Assembly: GCF_000878135.1 (NCBI RefSeq)
Contig: NZ_JXQZ01000009.1
Span: 1 to 62,334 of the forward strand
Length of the DNA: 62,334 nucleotides
Direction: 5' to 3'
Source: Frigoribacterium sp. MEB024
Lineage (GTDB): Bacteria > Actinomycetota > Actinomycetes > Actinomycetales > Microbacteriaceae
This document shows positions 33,577 through 42,775 of this stretch, piece by piece (the first letter of the stretch is position 1; every line of letters begins with the position of its first letter). Made by a program: the position numbers and the translations under genes. The notes under the pieces were generated by a model. It saw only the letters and a list, made by a program, of their open reading frames with translations, made no database searches and had not been told where the DNA came from.

Positions 33577-36357
33577 CTACGCCCTGCGGGAGGCTCGGTG
33601 TCGACCCCCGAGGACCGCTCCGCCCAGGGCCATGAGCACGAGAGCGAGCGCGATCCAGCCCGCCACCGACTCGGTGCCCGTGTAGGCCAGGGGACCGCCG
33701 GCCGTCGGCACGGTCGTGCCGGGGGCCGTCGCACCAGGGACCGTCGCACCGGGGCCGGCGGGGTCGGCGCCCTCACCGGGCGTCGTGCCCGGGTCGGTCA
33801 CCGGCGGAACGGGGTCGACGGGAGCGGCGAGCAGCGACACCCCGACGACGACCGGGTCGTGGTCGCTCGAACGGAACTGGTCGGCCTGGTAGAGCTGCCG
33901 CACGTTGTAGTTGAAGCGGCTGTACTCGAGGCCGATGCCCTCCCCCGAGTTGATGTTCCAGATGTCCACGCCCGTGACGGCCTCGGCCGCGGCGGGCGAG
34001 GCGAGCACGTGGTCGAGCGAACCGCTGAGGCCGCTGAACACGTAGCTGTACTCGTCGGTCTCGGTGGAGCCGAGGTCGACGTAGCCCGCGGCCCGCAGCA
34101 CCTGGATCGGGTCCTCCTGGCTGTAGGCGTTGAAGTCGCCCAGCAGGAACACCTTGTCGGTTCCCGCAGCGGCCTCGCGTTCGGCGGCGAAGGCGACCAG
34201 GGCGTTCGCCTGGTTGACGCGCGAGCCGTTCGAACCGCCCTGGCCGTCACCCTGGTCGGCGTCCGCGCCCGAGCCGCTGCCCTTCGACTTGAAGTGGTTG
34301 GCGATGGCGACGAAGGTCGACTCGGCGTCACCGCCGACGGGACGGAAGGCCTGGGCGAGCGGCTGCCGAGCATTGCTGAAGGCAGCCGATCCGGTCAGGA
34401 TCGTCGACCCTCCGACGGGCTCGGCGACGGACTTCTTGTAGATGAAGGCGAGACGGATGACGTCCTCGTTGGCGGGCAGCGCCTCCGGTGAGCGGGCATA
34501 GTCCCACACCTCGGCACCGGCCGCGGCGTTGAGCGCCCCGACCAGGGTCGCGAGCGCGGAGTCGCGGGGCTCGCCGAAGCGGGCCGAGTTCTCGATCTCC
34601 TCGAGCGACACGACGTCGGCGCCGAGGGCGTTGATCGCGGTGACGATCTTCACCTGCTGGCGGGCGAGGTTCTCGGCGTTCGCGGCACCACGAGCGTCGC
34701 AGCCGCTGTTCACCGTCACCGGCGCACCCGCGCGGTCGGTGTAGAACGTGCAACCGCGCAGCTGGTCGCCCGTCGTCGTGAAGTAGTTCAGCACGTTGAA
34801 GCTGGCGAGCTTCAGGTCGCCTCCCACCTCACGCGGGGCGTCGGTGCGGATGTCCTCGAACGTGACCGGCAGGTCGCCGTAGGCGGTGTCTCCGGTGAGA
34901 CGGGCAGTCGGCTGGTACTTCCAGGCCGAGTTGCGGAAGTCGAACACGACCGGCTTCGTGAAAGCCACGGAAGCGCCCACCGTCACCGGGTTCTCGTTCG
35001 AGAGGTAGGGCACCGGGATCGACTGGTTGGCGGCCGTGAAGAAGTTCGTCGTGGCACCGTCGTCGAGGGTCACGGCACGGGCCGCGTTGTCGGCGACCAC
35101 CGCCGCGTAGCCGGGCGAGCCCGGTCGGGCGACCTCGGTGGGCTGGATCAGCGGCCGGTCACCCGAGGCGAGCTTGACCTCGCCGTACTGGTTCGTCGTG
35201 TAGGTGTCCGCGACGGTGAACTCGCCCTGAGGCAGCACGAGCATGCTCTCGAGCGTCTCGCGCTGGGCGTCCGTGGCGGGCAGGCCGACGGTCGCCGCCC
35301 GCGGCGCCACCACGCTCGAGGCGTCGAGCGTCCTGAGCGACGACGCACCGGTGACGGTGATCTGCGTCAGGCCGAAGAACTCGGTGACCGCCCCGTCCAC
35401 CTCGACGTAGTCGCCGACGGCGACCGAGGAGGCGGTGCTCGCGGAGTACACGAACAGTGCGTCCGACGCGAGGTGCGTCGCCAGGTCGAGCGCGCCTCCT
35501 GACCCCGGGGTCTGGATGACGTAACCGTCCAGGCCGCCCGTGGGGTAAGTCGCCGTGACGACGCCCCGCGTGGTCACCGTGCGACCGACGAACGGACTCG
35601 TGCCGGTCAGGCCCTGGACCTGCGCGATCGTCACGTCGGCCTCGGGGGTCGGTTCGGGCTGCGGCTCGGGCTCGGGGCCGGGATCGGTGCCCGTGCCGCC
35701 GGAGTTCTGCGGGGTGACGGTGGTCTGCGTCGAGAAGTCGGCCGCGTTGACGTCGGTGTCCGCACCAGCGGTGCGGGCCAACGAGTTGGGCGTCGGGTTC
35801 GTTCCGGTCACGGGAGCGACGGTCGTCTCGAAGGTGTTCGAGGCGCCGTAGCCGAGCAGGTCGACCACGCCCGGCGTCCCGGCGGGGATCGAACCGGGTG
35901 CGAGCGTCAACGGAACGGCGCCGTTCGACAGCAGGACCGTTCCCGTCGTGCCGCTCGGGTTGAGCGAGGCACTCGCGTCGGGGGCGGGCAGGTCGGCGCC
36001 CGTGGTGCCGTTGCCCGGGATCGCCACGAGGAAGTAGCCACCGGCCGCGATGGTGCCGGCGATTTCAGCGGCGGAGAACTCCCCGGCGCCCGTCGCCGAG
36101 CGGTACTGCAGGGACCAGCCGGCCAGCGACACCGACGCCGCCGTGGGGTTGTACAGCTCGACGAACTTGCGGTTGAAGGGAGCGTTGGCGCTGCCTCCCT
36201 TGAGGTAGGCCTCGTTGATGACCACCGACGAACCGTCGGGCGCGGCGAGGGCGGGCGCGGCGGTCACGAGAGGGGCGAGCCCGAGTGCGAGGGCCATGCC
36301 CGTCGTGAGGGCGAGGGCCTTGAGTGGCCGGGGGCGTGGGCGTGGGCGTGGCGACAT
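33577..36357 (-). CDS. Wall-anchored extracellular nuclease (ExeM/NucH-like), LTD plus EEP domains
   Basis: A 926-residue protein with a signal peptide (to ~38, APALAAP), then a lamin-tail-like domain (VVINEAYLKGGSANAPFNRKF..., ~43-175), a Pro/Glu linker and an OB-fold like that of ExeM (~240-345). An endonuclease/exonuclease/phosphatase domain follows, with LKLASFNVLNYF (~510), LGADVVSLEEIEN, FLLGDFNAY and the terminal SSDHDPVVVG (~832). After a Thr/Pro/Gly stalk the C-terminus has LAYTG (~889), a hydrophobic helix and RHRASRR, a sortase signal of the LAXTG class. Metal-dependent cleavage of extracellular DNA is expected. AAGGA lies 4 nt before the ATG. Confidence 0.9.
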   Translation of the reverse strand: MSPRPRPRPRPLKALALTTGMALALGLAPLVTAAPALAAPDGSSVVINEAYLKGGSANAPFNRKFVELYNPTAASVSLAGWSLQYRSATGAGEFSAAEIAGTIAAGGYFLVAIPGNGTTGADLPAPDASASLNPSGTTGTVLLSNGAVPLTLAPGSIPAGTPGVVDLLGYGASNTFETTVAPVTGTNPTPNSLARTAGADTDVNAADFSTQTTVTPQNSGGTGTDPGPEPEPQPEPTPEADVTIAQVQGLTGTSPFVGRTVTTRGVVTATYPTGGLDGYVIQTPGSGGALDLATHLASDALFVYSASTASSVAVGDYVEVDGAVTEFFGLTQITVTGASSLRTLDASSVVAPRAATVGLPATDAQRETLESMLVLPQGEFTVADTYTTNQYGEVKLASGDRPLIQPTEVARPGSPGYAAVVADNAARAVTLDDGATTNFFTAANQSIPVPYLSNENPVTVGASVAFTKPVVFDFRNSAWKYQPTARLTGDTAYGDLPVTFEDIRTDAPREVGGDLKLASFNVLNYFTTTGDQLRGCTFYTDRAGAPVTVNSGCDARGAANAENLARQQVKIVTAINALGADVVSLEEIENSARFGEPRDSALATLVGALNAAAGAEVWDYARSPEALPANEDVIRLAFIYKKSVAEPVGGSTILTGSAAFSNARQPLAQAFRPVGGDAESTFVAIANHFKSKGSGSGADADQGDGQGGSNGSRVNQANALVAFAAEREAAAGTDKVFLLGDFNAYSQEDPIQVLRAAGYVDLGSTETDEYSYVFSGLSGSLDHVLASPAAAEAVTGVDIWNINSGEGIGLEYSRFNYNVRQLYQADQFRSSDHDPVVVGVSLLAAPVDPVPPVTDPGTTPGEGADPAGPGATVPGATAPGTTVPTAGGPLAYTGTESVAGWIALALVLMALGGAVLGGRHRASRRA

Positions 36358-36503
36358 GACGTCCTTCGTGATCGGGTCGGGCTCCGGTCACCGTAGGCGG
36401 CACAGGTGCACCACAGGTGTCGCAGAACAATCGCCAAGGTAAACGACCCCCGCCCGGGGGGCCAGTCCTCTCTTGTGCGGACCGCCTCCTGCTCCCTGCA
36501 CGA

Positions 36504-36539
36504 CGGAGGGCCCGTCACCTCACGGTGACGGGCCCTCCG
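36504..36539 (-). terminator. Strong terminator after rplQ
   Basis: A perfect 16-bp stem (CGGAGGGCCCGTCACC, 36504-36519, with its complement at 36524-36539) around a 4-nt loop lies 16 nt after the rplQ stop. It closes the rpoA-rplQ transcript ahead of the nuclease gene. Confidence 0.85.
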
Positions 36540-36555
36540 GGTGGTGCTGGTGGGA

Positions 36556-37122
36556 CTACTTGGCTGCTTCGTCGTCCGACTTCGCAGCGGCGTCGGCCTC
36601 GACCTCGTCGGCGGCAGCCGTCTCGGTCTCGGTCTCGACGGGAGCCGACTCCTCGACGGTCTCGGTCTCGTCTACGGGAGCCTCGGTGGGCTCCTCGGCG
36701 ACGGGCTCGGCGACCGGAGCCGCCGCGGCGGTGGTCTTCGAGTTCTTGACCTTGGGGCTCACGGGCTCGAGGACGAGCTCGATGGACACCATCGACGCGT
36801 TGTCACCCTTGCGGAAGCCGAGCTTCGTGATGCGGGTGTAGCCGCCGTCACGGTTCTCGACCAGCGGAGCGATCTCGGTGAAGAGGATGTGTGCGGCCTC
36901 TTTGTTGTTGCGCAGGGTCTGCATGGCGCGACGACGCGAGTGCAGGTCGCCACGCTTCGCGAAGGTCACGAGGCGCTCGGCGACGGGACGCAGGCGCTTG
37001 GCCTTCGTCTCGGTCGTCTTGATCGTCTTGTGCTCGAAGAGCGAAGCGGCCAGGTTGGCCAGCATGAGGCGCTCGTGCGCCGGGCCGCCTCCGAGGCGGG
37101 GTCCCTTGGTGGGCTTGGGCAT
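36556..37122 (-). CDS. rplQ: 50S ribosomal protein L17
   Basis: A 188-residue L17. The conserved part ([30 protein letters not shown]..., through [12 protein letters not shown]) ends near residue 125. The last ~60 residues are a highly acidic tail of Glu/Thr/Val/Pro repeats ([20 protein letters not shown]...) that more than half again lengthens the protein over E. coli L17 (127 residues). Follows rpoA by 48 bp. Confidence 0.95.
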   Translation of the reverse strand: MPKPTKGPRLGGGPAHERLMLANLAASLFEHKTIKTTETKAKRLRPVAERLVTFAKRGDLHSRRRAMQTLRNNKEAAHILFTEIAPLVENRDGGYTRITKLGFRKGDNASMVSIELVLEPVSPKVKNSKTTAAAAPVAEPVAEEPTEAPVDETETVEESAPVETETETAAADEVEADAAAKSDDEAAK

Positions 37123-37170
37123 TGTCTGTTCCTAAGTGAGTCGAGAGTGGAGGGCGTCGGGCGGAGAGAC

Positions 37171-38166
37171 CTAGTTGGTGGTCTCTTCTTCGTCGTAACC
37201 GCTGTAGAAGTGGGCTCCGTCGAACCCGGGGACCGTGTCCTTCAGCGAGAGGCCGAGCTCGACGAGCTTGTCCTTCACCTCGTCGACCGACTTCTGACCG
37301 AAGTTGCGGATGTTCATCAACTGGGTCTCGGAGAGGGCGACCAGCTCGGACACCGTGTTGATGCCCTCGCGCTTCAGGCAGTTGTAGCTGCGGACCGACA
37401 GGTCGAGGTCCTCGATCGGGGTCTGCAGCTCGCTCGACAGGACGGCGTCGACCGGCGCGGGGCCGATCTCGATGCCCTCGGCGGCGGTGTTGAGTTCGCG
37501 GGCCAGACCGAACAGCTCGGTCAGCGTGCGACCGGCCGACGCGATGGCGTCGCGCGGCGAGATCGACGGCTTCGACTCGACGTCGACGACCAGACGGTCG
37601 AAGTCGGTGCGCTCACCGGCACGCGTCGCCTCGACGCGGTAGGTGACCTTGAGCACGGGCGAGTAGATCGAGTCGATCGGGATCTGACCGGCTTCGCTGA
37701 ACTCGCTGCGGTTCTGCACGGCCGACACGTAGCCGCGGCCACGCTCGATCGTGAGCTCGAGTTCGAACTTCGCCTTGTCGTTCAGCGTGGCGATGACGAG
37801 CTCGGGGTTGTGGATCTCGACACCGGCCGGAGCCGAGATGTCGGCGGCCGTGACCTGACCGGCACCCTGCTTGCGCAGGTAAGCCGTGATGGGCTCGTCG
37901 TGCTCGCTGGCGACGACCAGCTGCTTGATGTTGAGGATGACCTCGGTGACGTCTTCCTTCACACCGGGGACGGTCGTGAACTCGTGCAGCACGCCGTCGA
38001 TGCGGATGCTGGTGACAGCAGCGCCGGGGATCGACGAGAGAAGCGTGCGGCGCAGCGAGTTGCCGAGGGTGTAACCGAAGCCGGGCTCGAGGGGCTCGAT
38101 CACGAAGCGGGAGCGGAACTCCGAGATGTTCTCCTCGGTGAGGGTGGGGCGCTGTGCAATGAGCAC
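37171..38166 (-). CDS. rpoA: DNA-directed RNA polymerase subunit alpha
   Basis: A 331-residue alpha subunit. The N-terminal assembly domain contains [25 protein letters not shown] and [16 protein letters not shown] linker leads to the C-terminal domain with [19 protein letters not shown] and [14 protein letters not shown], the helix-hairpin-helix surface that contacts DNA and activators. GTG start with GAAAGGA upstream. It lies ~190 bp after rpsK; the rpsD gene often found between these two is absent. Confidence 0.98.
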   Translation of the reverse strand: MLIAQRPTLTEENISEFRSRFVIEPLEPGFGYTLGNSLRRTLLSSIPGAAVTSIRIDGVLHEFTTVPGVKEDVTEVILNIKQLVVASEHDEPITAYLRKQGAGQVTAADISAPAGVEIHNPELVIATLNDKAKFELELTIERGRGYVSAVQNRSEFSEAGQIPIDSIYSPVLKVTYRVEATRAGERTDFDRLVVDVESKPSISPRDAIASAGRTLTELFGLARELNTAAEGIEIGPAPVDAVLSSELQTPIEDLDLSVRSYNCLKREGINTVSELVALSETQLMNIRNFGQKSVDEVKDKLVELGLSLKDTVPGFDGAHFYSGYDEEETTN

Positions 38167-38294
38167 TGTTTATTCCTTTCGGCGAAGAGTCCGCTATATG
38201 ACTCTTGGCGGTACGACAGGTGGCTGGCCCGTCGGGTCTGTTGAGTTGTGGCACCTCGGGCGAACACGCAGGAGGCGGTGCTGACGCGGGGGAG

Positions 38295-38343
38295 CCCGCC
38301 GCACCGGCGGACCCCGAAGAGGGACCCGTGCCGGTGTGGCGGG
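38295..38343 (-). terminator. Hairpin between rpsK and rpoA
   Basis: CCCGCCGCACCGGC (38295-38308) pairs with GCCGGTGTGGCGGG (38330-38343) with one mismatch/wobble, starting 12 nt after the rpsK stop. It may attenuate transcription between rpsK and rpoA, in the space where other actinobacteria carry rpsD. Confidence 0.5.
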
Positions 38344-38354
38344 CGGTAACTCAG

Positions 38355-38753
38355 TTAGACGCGACGACGCTTCGGCGGGCGGCAGCCGTTGTGCGCCTGA
38401 GGGGTGACGTCGTTGATCGAACCGACCTCGAGGCCTGCGGCCTGGAGCGAACGGATCGCCGTCTCGCGACCCGAACCCGGGCCCTTGACGAAGACGTCGA
38501 CCTTCTTGACGCCGTGCTCCTGCGCCTGACGGGCGGCGGACTCGGCGGCGAGCTGCGCGGCGAAGGGGGTCGACTTGCGCGAACCCTTGAAGCCGACGGC
38601 GCCGGACGAGGCCCAGCTCAGGACGGCGCCCGAGGGGTCGGTGATCGAGACGATCGTGTTGTTGAACGTGCTCTTGATGTGGGCCTGACCCACGGCGACG
38701 TTCTTCTTCTCTTTGCGGCGGGGCTTACGCGCGGCCGTCTTCGGTGCTGCCAA
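38355..38753 (-). CDS. rpsK: 30S ribosomal protein S11
   Basis: A 132-residue S11 with [20 protein letters not shown] and the C-terminal [19 protein letters not shown] signature. The start codon is a TTG at 38753, supported by AGGAGAAAAAA directly upstream and the conserved distance to the core. A rare start for an abundant ribosomal protein. It lies 45 bp after rpsM. Confidence 0.96.
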   Translation of the reverse strand: MAAPKTAARKPRRKEKKNVAVGQAHIKSTFNNTIVSITDPSGAVLSWASSGAVGFKGSRKSTPFAAQLAAESAARQAQEHGVKKVDVFVKGPGSGRETAIRSLQAAGLEVGSINDVTPQAHNGCRPPKRRRV

Positions 38754-38798
38754 TTTTTTCTCCTACAACCTTGAGGGGCGTACGGCGGGAGCCGAGGC

Positions 38799-39173
38799 CT
38801 ATCGAGCCTTCTTCTTGCCGGCGACGGTGCGCTTCGGGCCCTTGCGGGTACGAGCGTTCGTCTTGGTGCGCTGGCCGCGGACGGGGAGGCCGCGGCGGTG
38901 GCGGATGCCCTCGTAGCTGCCGATCTCGACCTTGCGGCGGATGTCGGCGGCCACCTCGCGGCGGAGGTCGCCCTCGACCTTGTAGTTGCCCTCGATGTAG
39001 TCGCGGAGCAGGACGAGCTGGTCGTCCGTGAGGTCCTTGACGCGGATGTTGCCGTCGATCTCGGTCTCGGCGAGAGTCTTGAGCGCGCTGGTGCGGCCGA
39101 CTCCGTAGATGTAGGTCAGTGCGACTTCGACGCGCTTGTCGCGCGGGATGTCAACGCCTGCTAGACGTGCCAT
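38799..39173 (-). CDS. rpsM: 30S ribosomal protein S13
   Basis: A 124-residue S13, beginning [21 protein letters not shown] and ending with the basic [26 protein letters not shown]-type tail that contacts the A- and P-site tRNAs. Full length for the family. Separated from rpmJ by a ~190-bp spacer containing two hairpins. Confidence 0.97.
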   Translation of the reverse strand: MARLAGVDIPRDKRVEVALTYIYGVGRTSALKTLAETEIDGNIRVKDLTDDQLVLLRDYIEGNYKVEGDLRREVAADIRRKVEIGSYEGIRHRRGLPVRGQRTKTNARTRKGPKRTVAGKKKAR

Positions 39174-39312
39174 GATGGCCTCTTTTCAGAGATGGTGGAG
39201 GTCTGTCACAGCACCGGTGCCCGGGCCTCCGACCCGGGGTGTCCCCCGCCTCCGTCCACCCTGTCGGGCGTCCGTGACGAGTTCTGGTGCTGCTGGGAGG
39301 GTGTTGCTGTGT

Positions 39313-39357
39313 GACCCGGCTCGGCCGGGTCGGCATCGGCACGCCGCCGGAGCGGCG
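39313..39357 (-). terminator. Double hairpin after rpmJ
   Basis: Two stems lie just after the rpmJ stop: CGCCGC/GCGGCG (39342-39347, 39352-39357) and GACCCGGC-TCG-GCCGGGTC (39313-39331). They could terminate or attenuate before rpsM. No rpsM promoter is obvious in the remaining spacer. Confidence 0.5.
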
Positions 39358-39363
39358 GACGAG

Positions 39364-39480
39364 TCAGCCCTGGCGCTGTTTGTGGCGCGGGTTGCTCTTG
39401 CAGATGACCATGACGTTGCCCTTGCGGCGGATGACCTTGCAGTGCTCGCAGATGGGCTTGACGCTGGGGTTGACCTTCAT
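39364..39480 (-). CDS. rpmJ: 50S ribosomal protein L36
   Basis: A 38-residue L36: starts [20 protein letters not shown] and ends NPRHKQRQG. The Cys-X2-Cys...Cys-X4-His zinc-binding set is intact, so it is the zinc-containing form. Encoded 68 bp after infA in the usual infA-rpmJ order. Confidence 0.96.
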   Translation of the reverse strand: MKVNPSVKPICEHCKVIRRKGNVMVICKSNPRHKQRQG

Positions 39481-39548
39481 TGCTGATTCCTTGATCTCGC
39501 TGGCTTCGTGCCCCACGGGTGCGTGGGGCCGTTCCTTTCCAGCACGCC

Positions 39549-39770
39549 CTACTTGTAGCGGTAGACGATCCGGCCGCGGGTCAGGTCGTAGGGGCTGAGC
39601 TCCACGATCACACGGTCTTCGGGCAGGATGCGGATGTAGTGCTGCCGCATCTTGCCGGAGATGTGCGCGAGGACCCTGTGTCCGTTGGTCAACTCAACGC
39701 GGAACATCGCGTTGGGCAGAGCTTCGATCACTGCGCCTTCGATTTCGATGACACCGTCTTTTTTGGCCAT
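39549..39770 (-). CDS. infA: Translation initiation factor IF-1
   Basis: A 73-residue IF-1, the S1-like OB fold from [20 protein letters not shown] to [11 protein letters not shown]. It occupies the ribosomal A site during initiation. Its usual upstream neighbour map is displaced ~1.5 kb by the opposite-strand LCP gene, and infA has its own promoter. Confidence 0.98.
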   Translation of the reverse strand: MAKKDGVIEIEGAVIEALPNAMFRVELTNGHRVLAHISGKMRQHYIRILPEDRVIVELSPYDLTRGRIVYRYK

Positions 39771-39874
39771 AGCCTCACTGTCGCTAAGAATAGGGGTGTT
39801 GGTCGTGCGGGGATGCGATGCCCAGGCGCGCAGAAACGCACATGGAACACCAAAGATCGATCCTAGGTGATGCC

Positions 39875-39902
39875 GGTATAGTTCAGCAACCCGGCTGGTC
39901 AA
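39875..39902 (-). promoter_or_regulatory. Promoter of the infA operon
   Basis: On the minus strand TTGACC (39897-39902), a 16-bp spacer and TATACC (39875-39880). The transcript would have a leader of ~100 nt. Confidence 0.6.
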
Positions 39903-39988
39903 CCCGACACGCCGGAGCACCCGTCGACCTTCGCTGCCCGCCTCAGCCGTGGTCTCGCCGGGGATGCATCACGACTGCCGGGAGCACC

Positions 39989-41266
39989 ATGCCTGACCGC
40001 TCGACCCCCCCCTCTTCCCCTCGGGGCGTCGCTCGCCACGGTCGACTCCGTCGCCGAGGACCCGTCCGCATGCTGCTGGCGCTCGTCGCCGGGGCGATGG
40101 CCGTCGTGCTCGTGAGCGGCGTGTCCGTCGCGGCGATCGCGGTCCGCACCGCGACCTCCGGGGTGAAGACCGTCTCGCTGGGCAACGAGGACGAGGTCGC
40201 CGGGGTCGACATCTCGGCCATCGAGGGCGGAGCCAACATCCTGCTGGTGGGCAGCGACGAACGCGACGACGGCAGCCAGGTCGACGCCGGCGAGGTCGAC
40301 GGCATCCGCAACGACGTGACGATCCTGGCCCACCTCTCGGCGGACCACACCCAGCTGACGGCCGTGAGCTTTCCCCGTGACCTCATGATCGACGTACCCG
40401 AATGCGTCGGCGACGACGGCCAGGTGTACCCGGCCGAGGACCACGTGCAGTTCAACACGACCCTCGGACGCGGTGGGCTCTCGTGCACCGTCAAGACGGT
40501 CGAGGGCATGACCGGACTGGCGATCCCCTACGCCGGCAAGATCACGTTCGACGGCGTCATCGAGATGTCGAACGCCATCGGTGGGGTCGACGTCTGCGTC
40601 ACGCGGACGATCCGCGACACCGACTCGGGCATCGACCTGACTGCGGGCACCCACACCCTGCAGGGTGCCGAGGCCCTCGCCTTCCTGCGGACCCGACACG
40701 GCGTCGGCGACGGTAGTGACATCGCGCGCATCAGCTCGCAACAGGTCTTCCTGTCGTCGATGATGCGCAAGATCATCTCGGGCGGCACACTCGGCGACGT
40801 GACGACGCTCTACAAACTCGCCTCGGCCGCCCTGAGCAACATGACGTTGTCGTCCACCCTCGACTCCCCCGACACGCTCGTGCGCCTGGCCCTCGCGCTG
40901 AAGGACATCCAGCCCGCGGGGATCGTCTTCGTGCAGTACCCGGTCGTCGACGACCCGCGCGACTCGAACCGGGTGATCGAGTCCACGACCGACGCCGCAG
41001 CCCTGAACGCCGCTCTCAACGCCGACGAGAAGTTCACCCTCGGCGACGACAGCGCGGGGCGTGGCTCCGTCTCGGACGGGACCGCCCCCGCCGAGACCAC
41101 GGCTCCCGCCGTGCCGAGCGATGCGCCGTCGCCGTCCGATCCGGCTACCGACTCCACGGGCCCGGTCGACCCCTCCACGACGACCGCGCCGACGACCACG
41201 TTGCCGTCGACGATCACGGGGCAGTCGGCGGCCGAGGCCACCTGCAGCGTCGGCTCGTCCCGCTGA
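39989..41266 (+). CDS. LytR-CpsA-Psr (LCP) family cell-wall glycopolymer ligase
   Basis: A 425-residue LCP protein. A cytoplasmic basic N-terminus (~27 residues) and one transmembrane helix (MLLALVAGAMAVVLVSGVSV, ~29-48) precede the outer LCP domain. The domain shows NILLVGSDER, the conserved Arg/Asp pair in GIRNDVTILAHL and AVSFPRDLMIDVPE, and RTRHGVGDGSDIARISSQQ. A Ser/Thr/Pro-rich tail follows (~350-425). LCP enzymes transfer glycopolymers from undecaprenyl-phosphate carriers to peptidoglycan, so this one could anchor wall polymers or the EPS of this genome. GGGAG lies 4 nt before the ATG. It is inserted, on the plus strand, between map and infA. Confidence 0.9.
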   Translation: MPDRSTPPSSPRGVARHGRLRRRGPVRMLLALVAGAMAVVLVSGVSVAAIAVRTATSGVKTVSLGNEDEVAGVDISAIEGGANILLVGSDERDDGSQVDAGEVDGIRNDVTILAHLSADHTQLTAVSFPRDLMIDVPECVGDDGQVYPAEDHVQFNTTLGRGGLSCTVKTVEGMTGLAIPYAGKITFDGVIEMSNAIGGVDVCVTRTIRDTDSGIDLTAGTHTLQGAEALAFLRTRHGVGDGSDIARISSQQVFLSSMMRKIISGGTLGDVTTLYKLASAALSNMTLSSTLDSPDTLVRLALALKDIQPAGIVFVQYPVVDDPRDSNRVIESTTDAAALNAALNADEKFTLGDDSAGRGSVSDGTAPAETTAPAVPSDAPSPSDPATDSTGPVDPSTTTAPTTTLPSTITGQSAAEATCSVGSSR

Positions 41267-41272
41267 GCCGCA

Positions 41273-41315
41273 CCGCGCCTCCTCGGCGTCTCCGGCGTGA
41301 GCCGAGGAGGCGCGG
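41273..41315. terminator. Bidirectional terminator between LCP gene and map
   Basis: A perfect 15-bp stem, CCGCGCCTCCTCGGC (41273-41287) with GCCGAGGAGGCGCGG (41301-41315), sits between two convergent stop codons. Both arms contain the recurring AGGAGGCGCGG motif. Confidence 0.8.
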
Positions 41316-41316
41316 G

Positions 41317-42150
41317 TCAGGCGATCGGGACGGGTGTCACTCCCAGCGGTGCCAGCCCCGCGGCTCCGCCGTCGTGCGCCGTGAGCACCCAGATGCCGCC
41401 CTCGTGGACCGCGATCGAGTGCTCCCAGTGCGCGGCCAGTGAGCCGTCGCGCGTGCTGACGGTCCACCCGTCGTCGTGGGTGACGGTGTCGATGCCGCCC
41501 GTAGTCACCATGGGCTCGATGGCGATGACCAACCCGGGCCTGACGGCGGGGCCACGTCCGCGGACGCGGTAGTTGAAGACCGGGGGGTCTTCGTGCATCG
41601 ACCGCCCGATGCCGTGCCCGGTGTAGTCCTCGATGATGCCGTAGTCGCCCTGCGCGTCGATGTAGTCCTCGATGGCCCTACCGACCTCGTTCAGGTGCGA
41701 AGCCGAGGCCAGGGCGGCGATGCCGTGCCAGAGGGATTGCTCGGTGACCTCGTTCAGGCGGCGGCGCTCGGCCACGACGTCGGGGCGGTCGACGTCGTCC
41801 AGGACGAACGTGCGTGCGCTGTCGCCGTTCCACCCGTCGAGTTGCGCGCCGCTGTCGACCGAGACGAGGTCGCCCGGGGCCAGGACGCGAGAGCCCGGGA
41901 TGCCGTGCACGACCTCGTCGCCGACCGACGCGCACACCGTGTGGCGGTACCCGGGCACCAACATGAAGTTGGGTTCTCCCCCACCGTCGCGGATGGCGGC
42001 CTCGGCCACGGCATCGAGCTCGATGGTCGACACGCCGGATCGCACGGCGGCCTGGACGGCATCGAGCGATGCTGCCGTCAGGAGTCCCGGCCCGACCAGA
42101 CGTCGCAGTTCGTCGGCGGTCTTGTAGATGCCGGAGCGGCGGAACGCCAC
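41317..42150 (-). CDS. map: Methionine aminopeptidase, type I
   Basis: A 277-residue MetAP with the pita-bread fold metal ligands in VSVDSGAQLDGWNGDSART, the GHGIGRSMHEDPPVFNY histidine motif, AIEPMVTTG and the final WEHSIAVHEGG glutamate. It removes initiator methionine from nascent proteins. GTG 42150, 4 bp after the adk stop, is the likely start since it keeps the VAFRRSGIYKTADELRRL N-terminus seen in relatives, although no ribosome binding site is visible. Last gene of the secY-adk-map segment. Confidence 0.94.
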   Translation of the reverse strand: MAFRRSGIYKTADELRRLVGPGLLTAASLDAVQAAVRSGVSTIELDAVAEAAIRDGGGEPNFMLVPGYRHTVCASVGDEVVHGIPGSRVLAPGDLVSVDSGAQLDGWNGDSARTFVLDDVDRPDVVAERRRLNEVTEQSLWHGIAALASASHLNEVGRAIEDYIDAQGDYGIIEDYTGHGIGRSMHEDPPVFNYRVRGRGPAVRPGLVIAIEPMVTTGGIDTVTHDDGWTVSTRDGSLAAHWEHSIAVHEGGIWVLTAHDGGAAGLAPLGVTPVPIA

Positions 42151-42154
42151 GACG

Positions 42155-42775
42155 TCAGGAGGCCGAAGCGACGGACGTGAAGCCGCGGGCGGCGAGGGCC
42201 GATTCGATGCGCCCGGCGACCTCGTCGATGCTGCCCAGACCGTCGACCTCGACCAGCAGGCCACGCTCTCGGTACGTCTCGATCAGGGGCGCGGTCTCGC
42301 GGAGGTAGACGTCCTGGCGGTGGCGAATGGCGTCCTCGGTGTCGTCGGAACGGCCCTGATCGAGGGCACGCTTGCGGAGGCGCTCGACGATCTCGTCACG
42401 GTCGGCGACGAGCTGGACCACGGTCGTCAGGGACTGACCCTGCTCGGCGAGGTGGTCGTCGAGGAACTCGACCTGCTGCAGGGTGCGCGGGTAGCCGTCC
42501 AGGAGGAACCCCTCGGCCGCGTCGGCCTGGGAGAGCCGGTCGGAGATGAGCTCGTTGGTGAGGCTGTCCGGGACGTAGTCGCCCGCGTCGAGGATCGCCT
42601 TCACCTTGAGGCCGAGCTCGGTCTCGTTCTTGACGTTGGCCCGGAAGATGTCACCGGTCGAGATCGCCGGGATGCCCAGTGAGTCGGCGATGGCCACCGC
42701 TTGGGTGCCTTTGCCGGCCCCGGGAGGGCCGACGATGAGGAGGCGCGGGCTGAGTCGGGTCTCAGCGGCACTCAT
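42155..42775 (-). CDS. adk: Adenylate kinase
   Basis: A 206-residue adenylate kinase with P-loop [15 protein letters not shown] (~residues 16-30), AMP-binding [10 protein letters not shown] and the [18 protein letters not shown] motif. The lid is the short form ([18 protein letters not shown]), without zinc cysteines. It interconverts ATP, ADP and AMP. Its ATG overlaps the secY stop (ATGA). Confidence 0.97.
   Translation of the reverse strand: MSAAETRLSPRLLIVGPPGAGKGTQAVAIADSLGIPAISTGDIFRANVKNETELGLKVKAILDAGDYVPDSLTNELISDRLSQADAAEGFLLDGYPRTLQQVEFLDDHLAEQGQSLTTVVQLVADRDEIVERLRKRALDQGRSDDTEDAIRHRQDVYLRETAPLIETYRERGLLVEVDGLGSIDEVAGRIESALAARGFTSVASAS

Noticed and set aside
38167-38254. Short plus- and minus-strand open frames between rpsK and rpoA as a remnant of rpsD
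   Set aside because: No S4-like residues are recognisable in any frame.
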